From RFSX01 sp964495785 (lineage in GTDB: Bacteria > Bacteroidota > Bacteroidia > Chitinophagales > Saprospiraceae): a stretch of 64,000 nt of DNA. Both the position numbers and the translations under genes were made by a program. The number at the start of each line of letters is the position of its first letter. Within the stretch, counting starts at the first letter, position 1. Where the stretch lies: NCBI GenBank assembly GCA_964495785.1, contig CAZBXL010000007.1, positions 1 to 64,000 on the forward strand. Reading direction: 5' to 3'. The notes beneath the pieces were generated by a model. That model had not been told where the DNA came from. It worked only from the letters and a program-made list of their open reading frames with translations, and searched no databases. Positions 27,191 to 38,600 of the stretch are shown one piece after another.

Positions 27191-27198
27191 TATCTTTG
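27191..27198 (+). promoter_or_regulatory. Candidate -7 promoter box with a long leader
   Basis: TATCTTTG matches TAnnTTTG about 205 bp before the small secreted-protein gene. No strong -33 TTG is seen. If used, it would produce a leader of about 200 nt for the 27403 and 27925 genes. Confidence 0.4.
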
Positions 27199-27331
27199 TA
27201 CAGTTGAAAAGTATGCTATAGGTATACTTATCACTAAGCTTTTATTTGAAAGAGAATTAGACGAAGAAAAAGACGAAATCACTTCACTATTACTCCTCAG
27301 ATAATACACAAGGTTGGATTAAACTAAACCG

Positions 27332-27356
27332 AGGCATCCCCAGATGTATGGTGCCT
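27332..27356 (+). other. Leader hairpin followed by a T-rich run, possible attenuator
   Basis: A 7-bp stem (27332-27338 with 27350-27356, one G-T pair) is followed by ATTTTATTT. It sits within the predicted leader, 46 bp before the start codon at 27403. It could be a weak terminator or attenuator. The rest of the 323-bp gap (27080-27402) is AT-rich and has no gene. Confidence 0.35.
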
Positions 27357-27402
27357 ATTTTATTTATAGTATTATTTAATTAAAATTTTTAAACTCAATC
27401 TC

Positions 27403-27879
27403 ATGAAAAAAACGTACAACGTTTATTCAATTTTTGAGAAAACACGCGTTACAACAGGCCTCAGATCAATAGCTATGATGTTTGTTTTACTTGTATGTTT
27501 TCTTAGCTATTCGACAGAGTCTTCAGCTCAGGCTTATAATACTGAGCCTTCGACCAATGGTGTAGTTGCTGGACTCGACCTTTCTATAATTAAGGGATTT
27601 ACTTTTGCTGAAGACAGTGAAGGTGCTTTAGTTATCTTAAAGAGAGAGGCACAGTCACTTCAAGAAGCGCCAGTTACTAATGGTGCTGCAGCCGAAGCTA
27701 GTTTCGCTTCTAAGAAAGTTTTCCTTGATACTGCGATTCAAAGTTTGCTCGATGGTAGAGAAGTCTCTGATTCTATGTTAGAGGCGTATCAAGGTACTGC
27801 ATTATATGTAGACAACGTGTTTAGTATAGCTGTAGACGTAGATGGCATACTGACAACCTACGCAGGCTTACTCCAATAG
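27403..27879 (+). CDS. Small exported protein of unknown function
   Basis: The 158-residue product has a long basic N-terminus and a hydrophobic segment (about 24-40) ending in 'SSAQA', consistent with a signal peptide. The mature part is about 115 residues, acidic, with two predicted helical stretches and no Cys. I do not recognise a family. It lies 45 bp before the 2487-residue surface protein on the same strand, so it is probably co-transcribed and could be a partner or minor subunit of that protein. Confidence 0.6.
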   Translation: MKKTYNVYSIFEKTRVTTGLRSIAMMFVLLVCFLSYSTESSAQAYNTEPSTNGVVAGLDLSIIKGFTFAEDSEGALVILKREAQSLQEAPVTNGAAAEASFASKKVFLDTAIQSLLDGREVSDSMLEAYQGTALYVDNVFSIAVDVDGILTTYAGLLQ

Positions 27880-27924
27880 ATTTTAAGAAATTTCGATTAT
27901 AACAAAACTCAATCTTATTTTATT

Positions 27925-30900
27925 ATGAAAAAGATTTATTCATTAATTCAATTCTGCTTGGTGGCGATGGTGATATTCTCATCAGCGACAACAAGTTTGA
28001 ATGCCCAATGCATGGATGGAACTACAGAAGTGACCGTTACGATGACTAACGAGACTTTTGCAGGTGAAAATTCGTGGATTTTATGGGATGCTACTGCTGG
28101 TATGACTATAGCAGGAGTAAATTCCGCTCCAGGTGCTGCTGGTGCAACAGCTTGTGCTAATACAACTGCTACTGGTGGTTGGATAAACAATCAGTCTGTT
28201 ACCGCTTGTGCTATTGATGGTAACGTCATAGAGCTTTACACTTATGAAAGCTTCGGTGACGGATGGCAGAATGGTAACTTATTAGTGGAGACAACTGAAG
28301 ATGCAACTGGATATGTTGCTACTGCTTGTTCTCCGCAAAATTTTGAATTGTACAATGGCGATAGTCCTGCTAGTGACAATGATTTAACAGCTGGAACTGG
28401 TGATGGCGGTATAAATTGTGCTGCAATTGGTGCTGGTGAGCTTGTTGCAAGTTTCACTACTGTTTGCATTTCTGGTTGTGATATAGTATGTCCAGCTGAC
28501 GTTATTGCAGAGAACGATCAAGGTGTATGTATGGCAAATGTTGTCTTACCTCCCCCGACATTTGATCCAATGGGCTGTACTATCGAACAACAGGCCGATT
28601 TCGAAACAGCTACGACTGGCGATGTTGATTTAACATTCGTTGCATTGACATATGCTGGTGATGCGATAACTGTTCCTGCAGGACCTACTCCTGCTTCATG
28701 TGTGACAGAAGTCCCTTTTACAATTTGTTGGAATACAGATAATGGTGGTAGTGCAGCGGGTTTCGAGTCTGCTGAGATTACTTTCCCAGCACCTCTAATT
28801 AATCCAGCAGTGGTTGCTAACCTTAATGGTCAGTTTCCTGCTAATGGTACAACATTCCCTGCGGGCGCATCTGGTACAGATATAGCTCAAGGAGGTCCGC
28901 TTCCAGCAGCTACAGGTATGCCAGTTGGTAACGGTGATTGTACTACGGCTTGTATGGATATAGTTGTCAGTTTAGCAGATTACGCTAACTGGAATGGTGG
29001 TACTTTTACTATTGGAGCTGATGGTGGTGTTAATCTGTTTTGTGCAGCTAACACGATCAGTATTTCTACTACAGTTGCGACTTCTTGCGCTTCTTACGTA
29101 GTAACAGGTGTTCCTGGTTTTGAGCCTGGTGCTTCTCCTGCTTCAATTGCTGCTGGAGTTGATTTTCCATTAGGTACAACTACGGTATGTTATACTGCTA
29201 CTGGTTCAGCAAATGGTGCAAGTTTCCCTATTTCATGTAAGTTTGATGTAACTGTTAATGATACAGAAGCACCTGTTCTTACATGTCCTGGAGACTTTAC
29301 ATTCAACCTACAAGGTGGTGAGTGTTGTCAAATATTCGAGTTTGAAGTATCAGCTACTGATAATTGTTTCATGGGTGATGGTTTCAGTACTTTGACTGGG
29401 CCTTTCTGTGATCCTTGTGCTGATCCTACTCAAGGATCTGCTTTAGCTTGTCCTACTGGTCCTAACTCAGTCATTCAGCTAATAGATAATGTTTTTGCTG
29501 GAGATAGTTTAACGGAAGTTTGTTTCAATCAAGAAACATTCAATACAACTACTTCAGGTGTTATAAATGTATACTGTTACGATGGAGTAAATATTCCATT
29601 TGATGACGGTGCTGGAACATTCGTTCCTTTTGCTTCTGCAGATTTAACATTAAATGATGCTAATAGTGGAACTTGTGTGTGTACACCATTTGAGAGCATT
29701 GTTGTTCCAGCCGGTTGTACAACTATAGCGATTGAAGTATTTAATGCAGTTGGAAGATCAGTTCAAACTCCTGCTAACTGTGATGGTGAAATGGCTACAG
29801 GTATGAATACTTATTTAAGAGCTCCTGTTTGTGGTGCTGCTGTGCCGACATTATTCAACACAATCGGATTTAGTTTAGATGCTGGTTTTAATGCTACATT
29901 CAGATCTGCAGAATTAGTTTCTATTGATAATAATGCTACTCCTGGTAATCCTGGTTTCGATACATTTAACGAATTCGAATCAGGTGATGAATTACCAATT
30001 GGTATTCACTGTTTTGCATATGTTGCAACAGATAGAGCTGGTAATGTTTCTAACTGTGATTTCTGTATAACTGTAAATGGTGTTCCAGAATCACAAATAG
30101 TAAATTCTTTAACTTGTAATAATTCAGTTAATCTTTCTTTAGATGAAAACTGTCAAGCGTTTATAAGTGCTGATATGTTCTTAGAAGGAGGTCCTTACGG
30201 ATGTTACTTTGATTGTTACGAAGTTTATATAACTGATGAATTTGGAAATAATGTTGTTTCTGGTTGTGGCGATGCAGCTACTAAAGTACCAGGTGGTGAC
30301 CCTGTATTTCCTAATACAGATGTAAATGATGTAAATGGTTGTGTAATTGATATCCCTTGCGGAGAATACACAGTTATGGTTTATGATAGATGTAACGATA
30401 ATACTTGTTGGGGTAATCTAGTAGTTGAGGATAAGATCGCTCCGATCGTAATCGCTCCTATTGATATTACACTGAACTGTCTTATGGATACTGAGCCTGG
30501 TGAAAACACTGTTGAAGGTGTAGAAGCTTTATCTTTAGTTGATGAAGCGTTTACTTTCAGTGATGCTACAACAGGTCTTGTATATACTTCTACTCAGACA
30601 CTTGTACCTCCTGTTTCTGGTGCAGTTATTACAGATATAAATGTAGACGTAGATTTTTCTCACAGTTGGGTTAATGATTTAGATATTGTACTAACTGGAC
30701 CTAACGGTGCTACTGTATTCTTAACTGATTCAGATTGTGGAACTCAAGATAATATCTTAGCAACTTTTGATGAAGAATCAGGAACTGCTATTGGTGGATG
30801 TTCTGGTTCATTTGGAACAGCTCCTCATGAAGATTGTACTGTAGAACAAACTAGCTTTACTTTAAATGGTAGTTTTGAAACAGCAAGTTTCTCAAATAAC

Positions 30901-33900
30901 GGTTTAGGACTTGACCAGTGGTATGGCCTACCAGTATCTGGTGATTGGACCTTAGAAGTATTTGATAACACTGGTGGTGATGGTGGATGTCTTAAAGAGT
31001 TAAATATGAATTTTGCCTACACTGCATTTACAACTGGTATGCCAGTTATAGAGAATGGATGTGGTGATGAGACTGTTACATTCCAAGACGAAGTCTTTGA
31101 TAACGATTGTGATGGTACAATCATAGTGAGAACTTGGACAGCAACAGATGAAAAAGGAAATAGCGGAACTGCACAGAATACTATATTAGTTGAACAAATT
31201 GGATTAGACGCTGAGAATATTCAGTGGTTCTACCCTGAAGAGACTGTAGATTTAACTTGTGATGCTTGTGTGACTCCAGAATGTATTTACGATTTCTTTA
31301 GAGCACAGTGGATAGCAGATAATCCTCCAGCTTCACCAGAAGTTGCTGATTCTGAAACTTACATTGCTAGCGCTAACGCTGCTGGTGTAAGAAATGCTTA
31401 TCCTTTCTTCTTAAATAGAGAAGGTTTACAAGAGAGATTTGACATAAATAACTGTAACCTATTTTTCTCATTCTCTGACCTAGTACTCCCTACATGTGGT
31501 CCTGATTGTTCAGGGAATAGTAAGATTATCAGAACTTGGACAGTATTAGACTGGTGTTCTGGTGAGACATCTGAAAGTGTTCAGGTTATTAATGCAAAAG
31601 ATACTGAAGGTCCTACTATTGATTTAGTAGAGTCTATCACAGTGAGTGCATCTATACATGATTGTTCAGCGAACTTTATATTACCGACTCCAGAGCATTT
31701 ATTTGATAATTGTTCAAGTGAGGTAACTTATACAGTATACGGTGCACCAGGTACTATTACAGATGAGAGTGCAAGTCCGTTCTTTAGTAACGGTGAGTGG
31801 AGAGTAGTTGGATTACCTAAAACAATGGAACCAGCAACATATACTTATGCTGCTGAGGACTGTTGTGGTAATGTAACATTAGCGATTTTAGAAGTTAACG
31901 TTGTTGACGGAACACCTCCTATCGCAATAGGAACTCAGAACATAGTAATTAACTTGACTTCTTCTCCAACTGATCCAGATGGTGGTTTAGCTAAGTTATT
32001 CAAAGAAAGTGTTGACAATGGTTCACATGATGGTGGTTGTGGTCCTGTAAGATTAGCAATTAGAAGAACAGATGCTGTTACACAAACTGCTGCAAGAGGT
32101 GGTAATATAAACGGTTGTGGTTCTGATGGTGAGATTTATAATAATGCAGGTGATGTATGGAATAATAACTCTACATTCTTCAACTTTAATGATGTACCTG
32201 TAAATTCTCAGCCTACTGATCATAGTTTATTTGATACTGATAATGGTGATTTTGTTAAATTCTGTTGTAATGATTTAGCGAGTCCTAATGCATTAACAGA
32301 TGCAAATGGTATGACATATGTTATCATTGAAGTAGAGTTAGGTGTATGGGATGATGCTAACATGGACGGAATTCCAGGAACACCTGGTGATCAGTTTGCA
32401 AGAACTTGGGTTAACGTAAGAGTTGAGTCTAAGTTAGAAGCGACTATAATTTGTCCTCCACTAGTTAAGATAACTTGTGAGATGGATGAGACTGATTTAA
32501 GTATCACTGGTACTGCTACTGGTAACGCTACTTGTGGTGGTCTTAATACTACTTTCATGGATTTATGTGGTCTTGATATCAATCAAGATATGGAGATCGA
32601 TGAGTTTGAAGGAACTGGTACTATTAATGAGGTAGGAATGTGCTACGACGTTAATGGTGACGGTGTGATTGCTAATTTTGATGGTGATGGCGAAGATATT
32701 GGTGAGGATTTCTTCAATAAAGCTTGTCACTATGGTCCAATTACAAGATACTGGACAGTAGAAGGAACAGATATTAAGTGTAGACAAATAATCATTATTG
32801 AGGAGCCTGCTGGTGTATTTGCTGGTAATGGTTTAGATCTTAACGATGATGGTGACTGTAACGATCCTGGAGAGATTTGTCCAGTAATCGATTGGCCTTA
32901 TTCAAGAAATGACTTTGTTAATTTAGTTGTTAATGATGGTGCTCAGTCTGATTGTAATGGTGACGGTTCAAGAGATGCTGTATCAGCAAATGATATAACT
33001 TTAGTTGCTTCAGATGGAAGAGGATATGCTGATTACGCTGAAGTGTCATTAGATTGTATTGATGCTTTATGTGAGGAGCCTGTATGGGTTGACGCAAACT
33101 GTAGCTTAGTAGGATGGTCATTAGATTCTGATACTTTCTTCTTTGAGGGAGATGCTTGTTTAAAAATCATAAACACTTACACAGTTATTGACTGGTGTCA
33201 GTATAATCCTAACAGTCTTGATCCTCAAGGAATTTGGACTTGGACTGTAGTTGGTAAGTTGGTTGATCCATTCCCTCCTGTAGTTACTGCAGATAACGGA
33301 ATGTTCCCAGCTATCCCTGGAGGTAGTGGTTCAGTGAATCCAACAACTGGTGCATGTGTAGGTTTTGCAACAGCTTCAGCTATTGCATTTGATACAAGTG
33401 TTGATGATGATGGTGAAGTAATTGATAATGCATGTCCAAGCCAATGGTTAAAGTGGAATGTATATGTTGATATAGGAGCTGATTGGGTATTCGATAGAGA
33501 GTGGAGTTCTTTTGTACAAGAGGATTTAAATAACGCTTCTGATCCATTATGGTCTGAGGATAATGCAGCCGATAACATAGCTGCTTATGGTTACACGATA
33601 CCTGATGTTAGAGTTGGTAACAGAGGAGGTGTTGATAATGCTACAGATTTCGCTACAGAGCCTAATTTTGAGTATACAATCAATATTCCGGATGCTATTC
33701 CAGCTGATTGTGGAGAGACACAGCATAGAGTTGTATGGAAGGTTTATGATGGTTGCGGTAACGTATCATCTACAACAAGTTTCTTTACAGTTTCAGATAT
33801 GAAAGCACCTACACCTTACTGTGTTAACTTAAGTACTGCATTAATGGCTGATCCTGATGGAGCAGGTCCAGAAGTATCTATGGTTGAGTTGTGGGCAATT

Positions 33901-35388
33901 GATTTTGATTTCGGAAGTTTCGATAATTGTACGGAACCTGAAGAATTGAGATTTACGTTTACAGATACACCACCAAGTGATGATCCTGATTACATAGAAG
34001 ACAGAAGATCTTCTGCAAGAGCATTTACTTGTGATGATTTAGCTGGAACAACAAATGCTGTGCTTACAGTACCTGTATATGTATGGGATGGATGTGACAA
34101 CTTTGATTTCTGTTTAGTTAATCTTAGATTAATTGATAACAATCCTGAAGGTTGTACTGATAACACTGGTACAGGAAGTATTGCAGGTACTATAGTAACT
34201 GAGTTTGGTGAGACAGTAGAAAATGTAGAGGTTACTAATGAGGATATGATGGATCTCTACGAAGAGAATAAGATGACTGATGATAATGGTGATTATGCGT
34301 TCGATTATGCACTTATGTCTCATGATTTTGAGGTGTCAGCGACTAAGAATGATGATTACTTAAATGGTGTAAGTACTTTAGACCTTGTTATCATACAGAG
34401 ACACATCTTAGGAAGTGCTCAGTTAGATAGTCCTTACAAAATGATTGCTGCTGATGTTAATAATGATAAAGCTATTACGGCGATTGATTTAATTCAGCTT
34501 AGAAAGTTAATCTTAGGTATCTATGATGAGCTTCCTAATAATTCAAGTTGGAGATTCGCAGATGCGAGTACTACTATTGATGCAACAAATCCATGGAATA
34601 CTATTGACGAAACAATCAACATCTATAATCTGACATCAGATATGATGGATGAGAACTTCGTTGGTATCAAAGTCGGAGATGTTAATCAAAGTGTTGTAGC
34701 TAACCTTTCTTCTACGTCTACTGAGAGTAGATCTGCTTCTTCTATCGATGTGTTATTCGAAGACAGAGCTATCGAAGTTGGTGAGTTAGTTGAGTTAGTA
34801 ATTACAGGTGAGTCTATAAATGACTTATATGGATACCAGTTTACTTTAGAAACTGAAGGATTAGAGTTAGTAGAAGTAGAGTCAGGTCTTGTAGAAGTGA
34901 CAAATGCTAACTTTGGAGCTTTAGGTAATAAAGTGACAACGAGTTGGAATACATTATCTCCAATTAACGCTAACGGCGATTTATTCACTATGACTTTCAA
35001 GTCTAACGTATCTGGTCAATTATCAGAGATATTAGATTTAAATAGTAGTGTAACAAGAGCTGAGGCTTATGTAGGTGATAATCTTGAAATATTAAATATC
35101 GATCTTAGAAATGGTGGTGGTGATGTGAATTATGCTCTATACCAAAATGAGCCTAATCCATTCTCTGATAAAACTATCGTAGGATTTGATATTCCTGAAG
35201 CAGGTGCTGCAACGCTTACTGTACTTGACGTAACTGGAAAAGTACTTAGAGTTATTAACGGTGACTATGCCAAAGGTTACAATGAACTAGAGTTGAGTAA
35301 ATCAGATTTTGGTAGTGCAGGAGTTTATTACTATCAGTTAGATAGTGGTGACTACACAGCTACTAAGAAGATGATTATAATCGAATAG
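27925..35388 (+). CDS. 2487-residue T9SS-exported protein with HYR-like, P-domain, dockerin-like and cohesin-like domains
   Basis: A signal peptide (1-28) is followed by a beta domain with 'YESFGDGWQNG' (about 29-180), HYR-like modules, and a Cys-containing module ending 'CWGNLVVEDK' (about 729-837). A proprotein-convertase P-domain follows (about 880-1035), without any protease domain. Later come 'RTWTVLDWC' and 'NTYTVIDWC' modules, EF-hand-like acidic loops such as 'YDVNGDGVIANFDGDGED' (about 1570-1670), and a 'PYCVN...VELWAIDFDFGS' module. The C-terminal cassette has a carboxypeptidase-regulatory-like Ig domain, dockerin-like loops (about 2142-2205; second loop Asp-Val-Asn-Asn-Asp with final Asp), a cohesin-like domain (about 2270-2395) and a T9SS type A domain (about 2405-2487). 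No catalytic residues are seen. It is probably a large adhesive or structural surface protein. Confidence 0.8.
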   Translation: MKKIYSLIQFCLVAMVIFSSATTSLNAQCMDGTTEVTVTMTNETFAGENSWILWDATAGMTIAGVNSAPGAAGATACANTTATGGWINNQSVTACAIDGNVIELYTYESFGDGWQNGNLLVETTEDATGYVATACSPQNFELYNGDSPASDNDLTAGTGDGGINCAAIGAGELVASFTTVCISGCDIVCPADVIAENDQGVCMANVVLPPPTFDPMGCTIEQQADFETATTGDVDLTFVALTYAGDAITVPAGPTPASCVTEVPFTICWNTDNGGSAAGFESAEITFPAPLINPAVVANLNGQFPANGTTFPAGASGTDIAQGGPLPAATGMPVGNGDCTTACMDIVVSLADYANWNGGTFTIGADGGVNLFCAANTISISTTVATSCASYVVTGVPGFEPGASPASIAAGVDFPLGTTTVCYTATGSANGASFPISCKFDVTVNDTEAPVLTCPGDFTFNLQGGECCQIFEFEVSATDNCFMGDGFSTLTGPFCDPCADPTQGSALACPTGPNSVIQLIDNVFAGDSLTEVCFNQETFNTTTSGVINVYCYDGVNIPFDDGAGTFVPFASADLTLNDANSGTCVCTPFESIVVPAGCTTIAIEVFNAVGRSVQTPANCDGEMATGMNTYLRAPVCGAAVPTLFNTIGFSLDAGFNATFRSAELVSIDNNATPGNPGFDTFNEFESGDELPIGIHCFAYVATDRAGNVSNCDFCITVNGVPESQIVNSLTCNNSVNLSLDENCQAFISADMFLEGGPYGCYFDCYEVYITDEFGNNVVSGCGDAATKVPGGDPVFPNTDVNDVNGCVIDIPCGEYTVMVYDRCNDNTCWGNLVVEDKIAPIVIAPIDITLNCLMDTEPGENTVEGVEALSLVDEAFTFSDATTGLVYTSTQTLVPPVSGAVITDINVDVDFSHSWVNDLDIVLTGPNGATVFLTDSDCGTQDNILATFDEESGTAIGGCSGSFGTAPHEDCTVEQTSFTLNGSFETASFSNNGLGLDQWYGLPVSGDWTLEVFDNTGGDGGCLKELNMNFAYTAFTTGMPVIENGCGDETVTFQDEVFDNDCDGTIIVRTWTATDEKGNSGTAQNTILVEQIGLDAENIQWFYPEETVDLTCDACVTPECIYDFFRAQWIADNPPASPEVADSETYIASANAAGVRNAYPFFLNREGLQERFDINNCNLFFSFSDLVLPTCGPDCSGNSKIIRTWTVLDWCSGETSESVQVINAKDTEGPTIDLVESITVSASIHDCSANFILPTPEHLFDNCSSEVTYTVYGAPGTITDESASPFFSNGEWRVVGLPKTMEPATYTYAAEDCCGNVTLAILEVNVVDGTPPIAIGTQNIVINLTSSPTDPDGGLAKLFKESVDNGSHDGGCGPVRLAIRRTDAVTQTAARGGNINGCGSDGEIYNNAGDVWNNNSTFFNFNDVPVNSQPTDHSLFDTDNGDFVKFCCNDLASPNALTDANGMTYVIIEVELGVWDDANMDGIPGTPGDQFARTWVNVRVESKLEATIICPPLVKITCEMDETDLSITGTATGNATCGGLNTTFMDLCGLDINQDMEIDEFEGTGTINEVGMCYDVNGDGVIANFDGDGEDIGEDFFNKACHYGPITRYWTVEGTDIKCRQIIIIEEPAGVFAGNGLDLNDDGDCNDPGEICPVIDWPYSRNDFVNLVVNDGAQSDCNGDGSRDAVSANDITLVASDGRGYADYAEVSLDCIDALCEEPVWVDANCSLVGWSLDSDTFFFEGDACLKIINTYTVIDWCQYNPNSLDPQGIWTWTVVGKLVDPFPPVVTADNGMFPAIPGGSGSVNPTTGACVGFATASAIAFDTSVDDDGEVIDNACPSQWLKWNVYVDIGADWVFDREWSSFVQEDLNNASDPLWSEDNAADNIAAYGYTIPDVRVGNRGGVDNATDFATEPNFEYTINIPDAIPADCGETQHRVVWKVYDGCGNVSSTTSFFTVSDMKAPTPYCVNLSTALMADPDGAGPEVSMVELWAIDFDFGSFDNCTEPEELRFTFTDTPPSDDPDYIEDRRSSARAFTCDDLAGTTNAVLTVPVYVWDGCDNFDFCLVNLRLIDNNPEGCTDNTGTGSIAGTIVTEFGETVENVEVTNEDMMDLYEENKMTDDNGDYAFDYALMSHDFEVSATKNDDYLNGVSTLDLVIIQRHILGSAQLDSPYKMIAADVNNDKAITAIDLIQLRKLILGIYDELPNNSSWRFADASTTIDATNPWNTIDETINIYNLTSDMMDENFVGIKVGDVNQSVVANLSSTSTESRSASSIDVLFEDRAIEVGELVELVITGESINDLYGYQFTLETEGLELVEVESGLVEVTNANFGALGNKVTTSWNTLSPINANGDLFTMTFKSNVSGQLSEILDLNSSVTRAEAYVGDNLEILNIDLRNGGGDVNYALYQNEPNPFSDKTIVGFDIPEAGAATLTVLDVTGKVLRVINGDYAKGYNELELSKSDFGSAGVYYYQLDSGDYTATKKMIIIE

Positions 35389-35416
35389 TACTAGAATAAA
35401 ATCGGTTTTTGGGATG

Positions 35417-35442
35417 GCCTCTCTCCACTTGTGGAGGGGGGC
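35417..35442 (+). terminator. GC-rich terminator after the 2487-residue protein gene
   Basis: A 12-bp stem (35417-35428 with 35431-35442, two G-T pairs) is followed by six T. Just before it is the 13-base element GTTTTTGGGATGG (35405-35417), which recurs at the same distance after the next dockerin-bearing gene. Confidence 0.88.
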
Positions 35443-35512
35443 TTTTTTATATTAAAAAAAACATATATGAAAAATATCTAATATGAGGTAATACAACATA
35501 TTACAATTTCCC

Positions 35513-35520
35513 TACATTTG
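35513..35520 (+). promoter_or_regulatory. Candidate -7 promoter box for the lectin/dockerin gene
   Basis: TACATTTG is an exact TAnnTTTG match about 150 bp before the ATG at 35673. No clear -33 TTG is visible. Confidence 0.4.
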
Positions 35521-35672
35521 TCTAATCAAATAGAGTATCTCTCAGTATTCTAATTGATACCTAACCTACCACATCCAGAAGAAGTAATAGATCCTTAGAT
35601 AGATTTAATATTTAATCATTTGGGTATTAGCGTATGCAATACACCCAGAACAGTAATTTAAACGAGGATCTC

Positions 35673-38600
35673 ATGAAGTTTTTGAATCAATTATGTTGTA
35701 AGTCGATATCTACTTATGCTATGTACATAGCATTATTGATATGTGGCAATTCCCTAAACCAATTATCAGCCCAGTGTTCTTTAGCATGTAATGGCTCTAC
35801 GCAAGTTTCTTTAGATAGTAACTGTGAAGCATTGATAACAGCTGGTATGATATTACAAGACACTACTTCTTGTAATATGGGTAGCTTCTTAGTAACTGTA
35901 AGAGATGAACATGAAAATGTTATACCTACAAGTCCAATAGCAACATCTGACCTAATAGGGAGGGTAGCAAGTGTAAGGGTTATGGATACTAATAGTGGTA
36001 ACTCATGTTGGGGATTTATAACAGTAGAAGATAAATTAGGACCAATAGCCAGTTGTCCTACAGGTAATGTATCACTTAACTGTGCAGTTATGAATGCATA
36101 CCCTGGTCCAGAATTTATAGATAATTGTGATAGTTTAGTAGAAACAGTTTTACTTAGTGAGTCTATAGAAACTCTATGTGATCCTGATTTCATAAAAAGA
36201 ATAACAAGAACATATACGGCATTTGATAGCAGAGGAAACCAATCTCCTGCTGATTGTACCGTTACTATCGATTTAGAGAGAATAGATACATCTCTAATTA
36301 TATATCCTATGGATTTTGTTTCAAGGGATGATACTCAATTAGATTGTAGCGGTGATGATTACGATCTGAATAACAATAATTATCCTGACCCTAATGAAGT
36401 AGGTGTACCAAGATATCCTACCAATTTTAACGGAGTATTAGATACATTTGATTTATTTCCATTCCCAGATGTGTACTGTAATACAGTTGTGACATTTACA
36501 GATACGGAGCTTCCATTAATAGGATGTACAAGAAAAATTATCAGAAGATATGAGTTAAGAGAATGGCACTGTATGGGTGAAGTAGTTGATGTGCATATTC
36601 AAACAATAGAAATAACTGATAGAACAGCTCCTACATTAACATGTGGAGAGAATATAACTGTTACTACAAATACAATAACTGGTTCTCAATCTTCTGTACA
36701 TGGTGCAGTCACTTGTGGAGCAACTCTGAATTTAGGATTGCCTACAGTAACTGATAATTGTGCTGATTTGAGTGATATTACAATTGACTTATTAACTCCT
36801 GCAGGTACTATATTTGATTATGACTTGTCATCTCAAGTTACCTTACCTTTAGGATTAAGCTTAGTTCAATTTACAGCATTTGATAATTGTTATAACTCAA
36901 GTGATTGTATTATCCATGTCAATGTAGTAGATAATACACCCCCGGTAGCAGTTTGTGATCAGAATACTGCAGTATCATTAACAACTGGTGGTGAAGCCGT
37001 AGTTCCGGCTGGAAGCTTTGATGATGGATCATATGATGATTGTAATGATCACTGTATGTTAGTCAGAAGAATGACGCCAAATGGTTGTGAGCAAAAAGCT
37101 CCTGAATTTTGTGATCTACAATTAATAGGTAATAATAATGGTAGCTACTATTATCTTTCAACTTATGATATTACAGCTGATATAGCTAAAGGAAGAGCAG
37201 GCGCTTATGGTGGTTCATTAGTAGTTTTTGATTCAGAGGAAGAAGAAGAGTTTGTTGTTGACGCAGTTAGAAGTACTTATTCTGGAAGATTCTGGATAGG
37301 TGCTAAAAGATTCTCTAGTGGATTCCAATGGGATGATCATACTGATTTTGCATATACAAATTGGGGTATGGGTCAGCCATCAAATGGTGTGAATGAGGAT
37401 TGTGTTATGGTAACACCTAATAATGATTGGAATGATGCATCTTGCTTTGGCGAGTGGAGATATGTATTAGAAATAAAAGATGTAAATGGATTTAGTGAAA
37501 TAACTAACTTCTGTTGCTCAGACGTTGGGATCGATCAGATGGTCGTGTTTAGAGTTGTTGACCTTTTCGGAAATTTTAACGAATGTATGGTTAACGTTAA
37601 CGTACAAGATAAGTTAGCGCCACAGATAATCTGTCCAGCTGATCAAACCGTAGATTGTGGTTTGCCATTTGATTTATCTAATTTGGATTTAGTATTTGGA
37701 ACTGCTACTGTCGTAGATGACTGTGGAGCTAATGTAGTGGATAGTCCTGATAATCAAACGAATCAATGTAATATTGGACAACTTATAAGAACATTTACAG
37801 CTACAGATAATGGAGGACGAACGAGTACTTGTAAGCAAACTATTACTTTTGAAAATGATAACGTATTTGATTCTAATGATATAGTTTGTCCGAGAGATAC
37901 TACGATAGTAGGTTGTACGGCAGTTGCTGACTTAAGTCCAGACTTATTAGGTTTGCCGCAATATCCAAGTGATAATTGTGATCTAATAGGAGTAGACTTT
38001 GATGATGAAGTATTTACTTTTAATAATCAAAGCTCTGACGCTTGTCTTAAAGTTCTTAGAACATTTAATATAGTAGACTGGTGCCAGACTGATCCAGTTT
38101 CAGGATTCTATCCTGTATTCAGTTGCCAGCAGGTTATAAAAGTATCTAACGGAGTAAAACCAGTGATATCAGGTTGTAAAGCTGAGCAAATATGTACTTA
38201 TGACTCTGAATGTCAGACTGGATTTATAGATCTAGTGGTAACTGCTACTGATGATTGTACAGAAGCGGCTAATCTAAGCTGGAGATATCAGGTGTTTGCT
38301 GGAGAATTAGGATTGGGACCTGTTAACTTTAATAATCCAATATTGGACGTAAGTGGAGATGGTGATACAGCAGATGCAAGTGGTAAGTACCCTATTGGAT
38401 CTCATGTCGTAAGATGGACCTTCTTTGATAGATGCGGTAATGCAACAACTTGCGACCAACCTTTCACAATACAAAGTTGTAAAGCAGCTACTGCATATTG
38501 TATAAGTGGATTAGCCGTGGATCTTATGCCAATCGATAGTGATAATGACGGTACAGTAGACTTTGGAATGGTAGAATTATGGGCTTCAGATTTTGATGCT

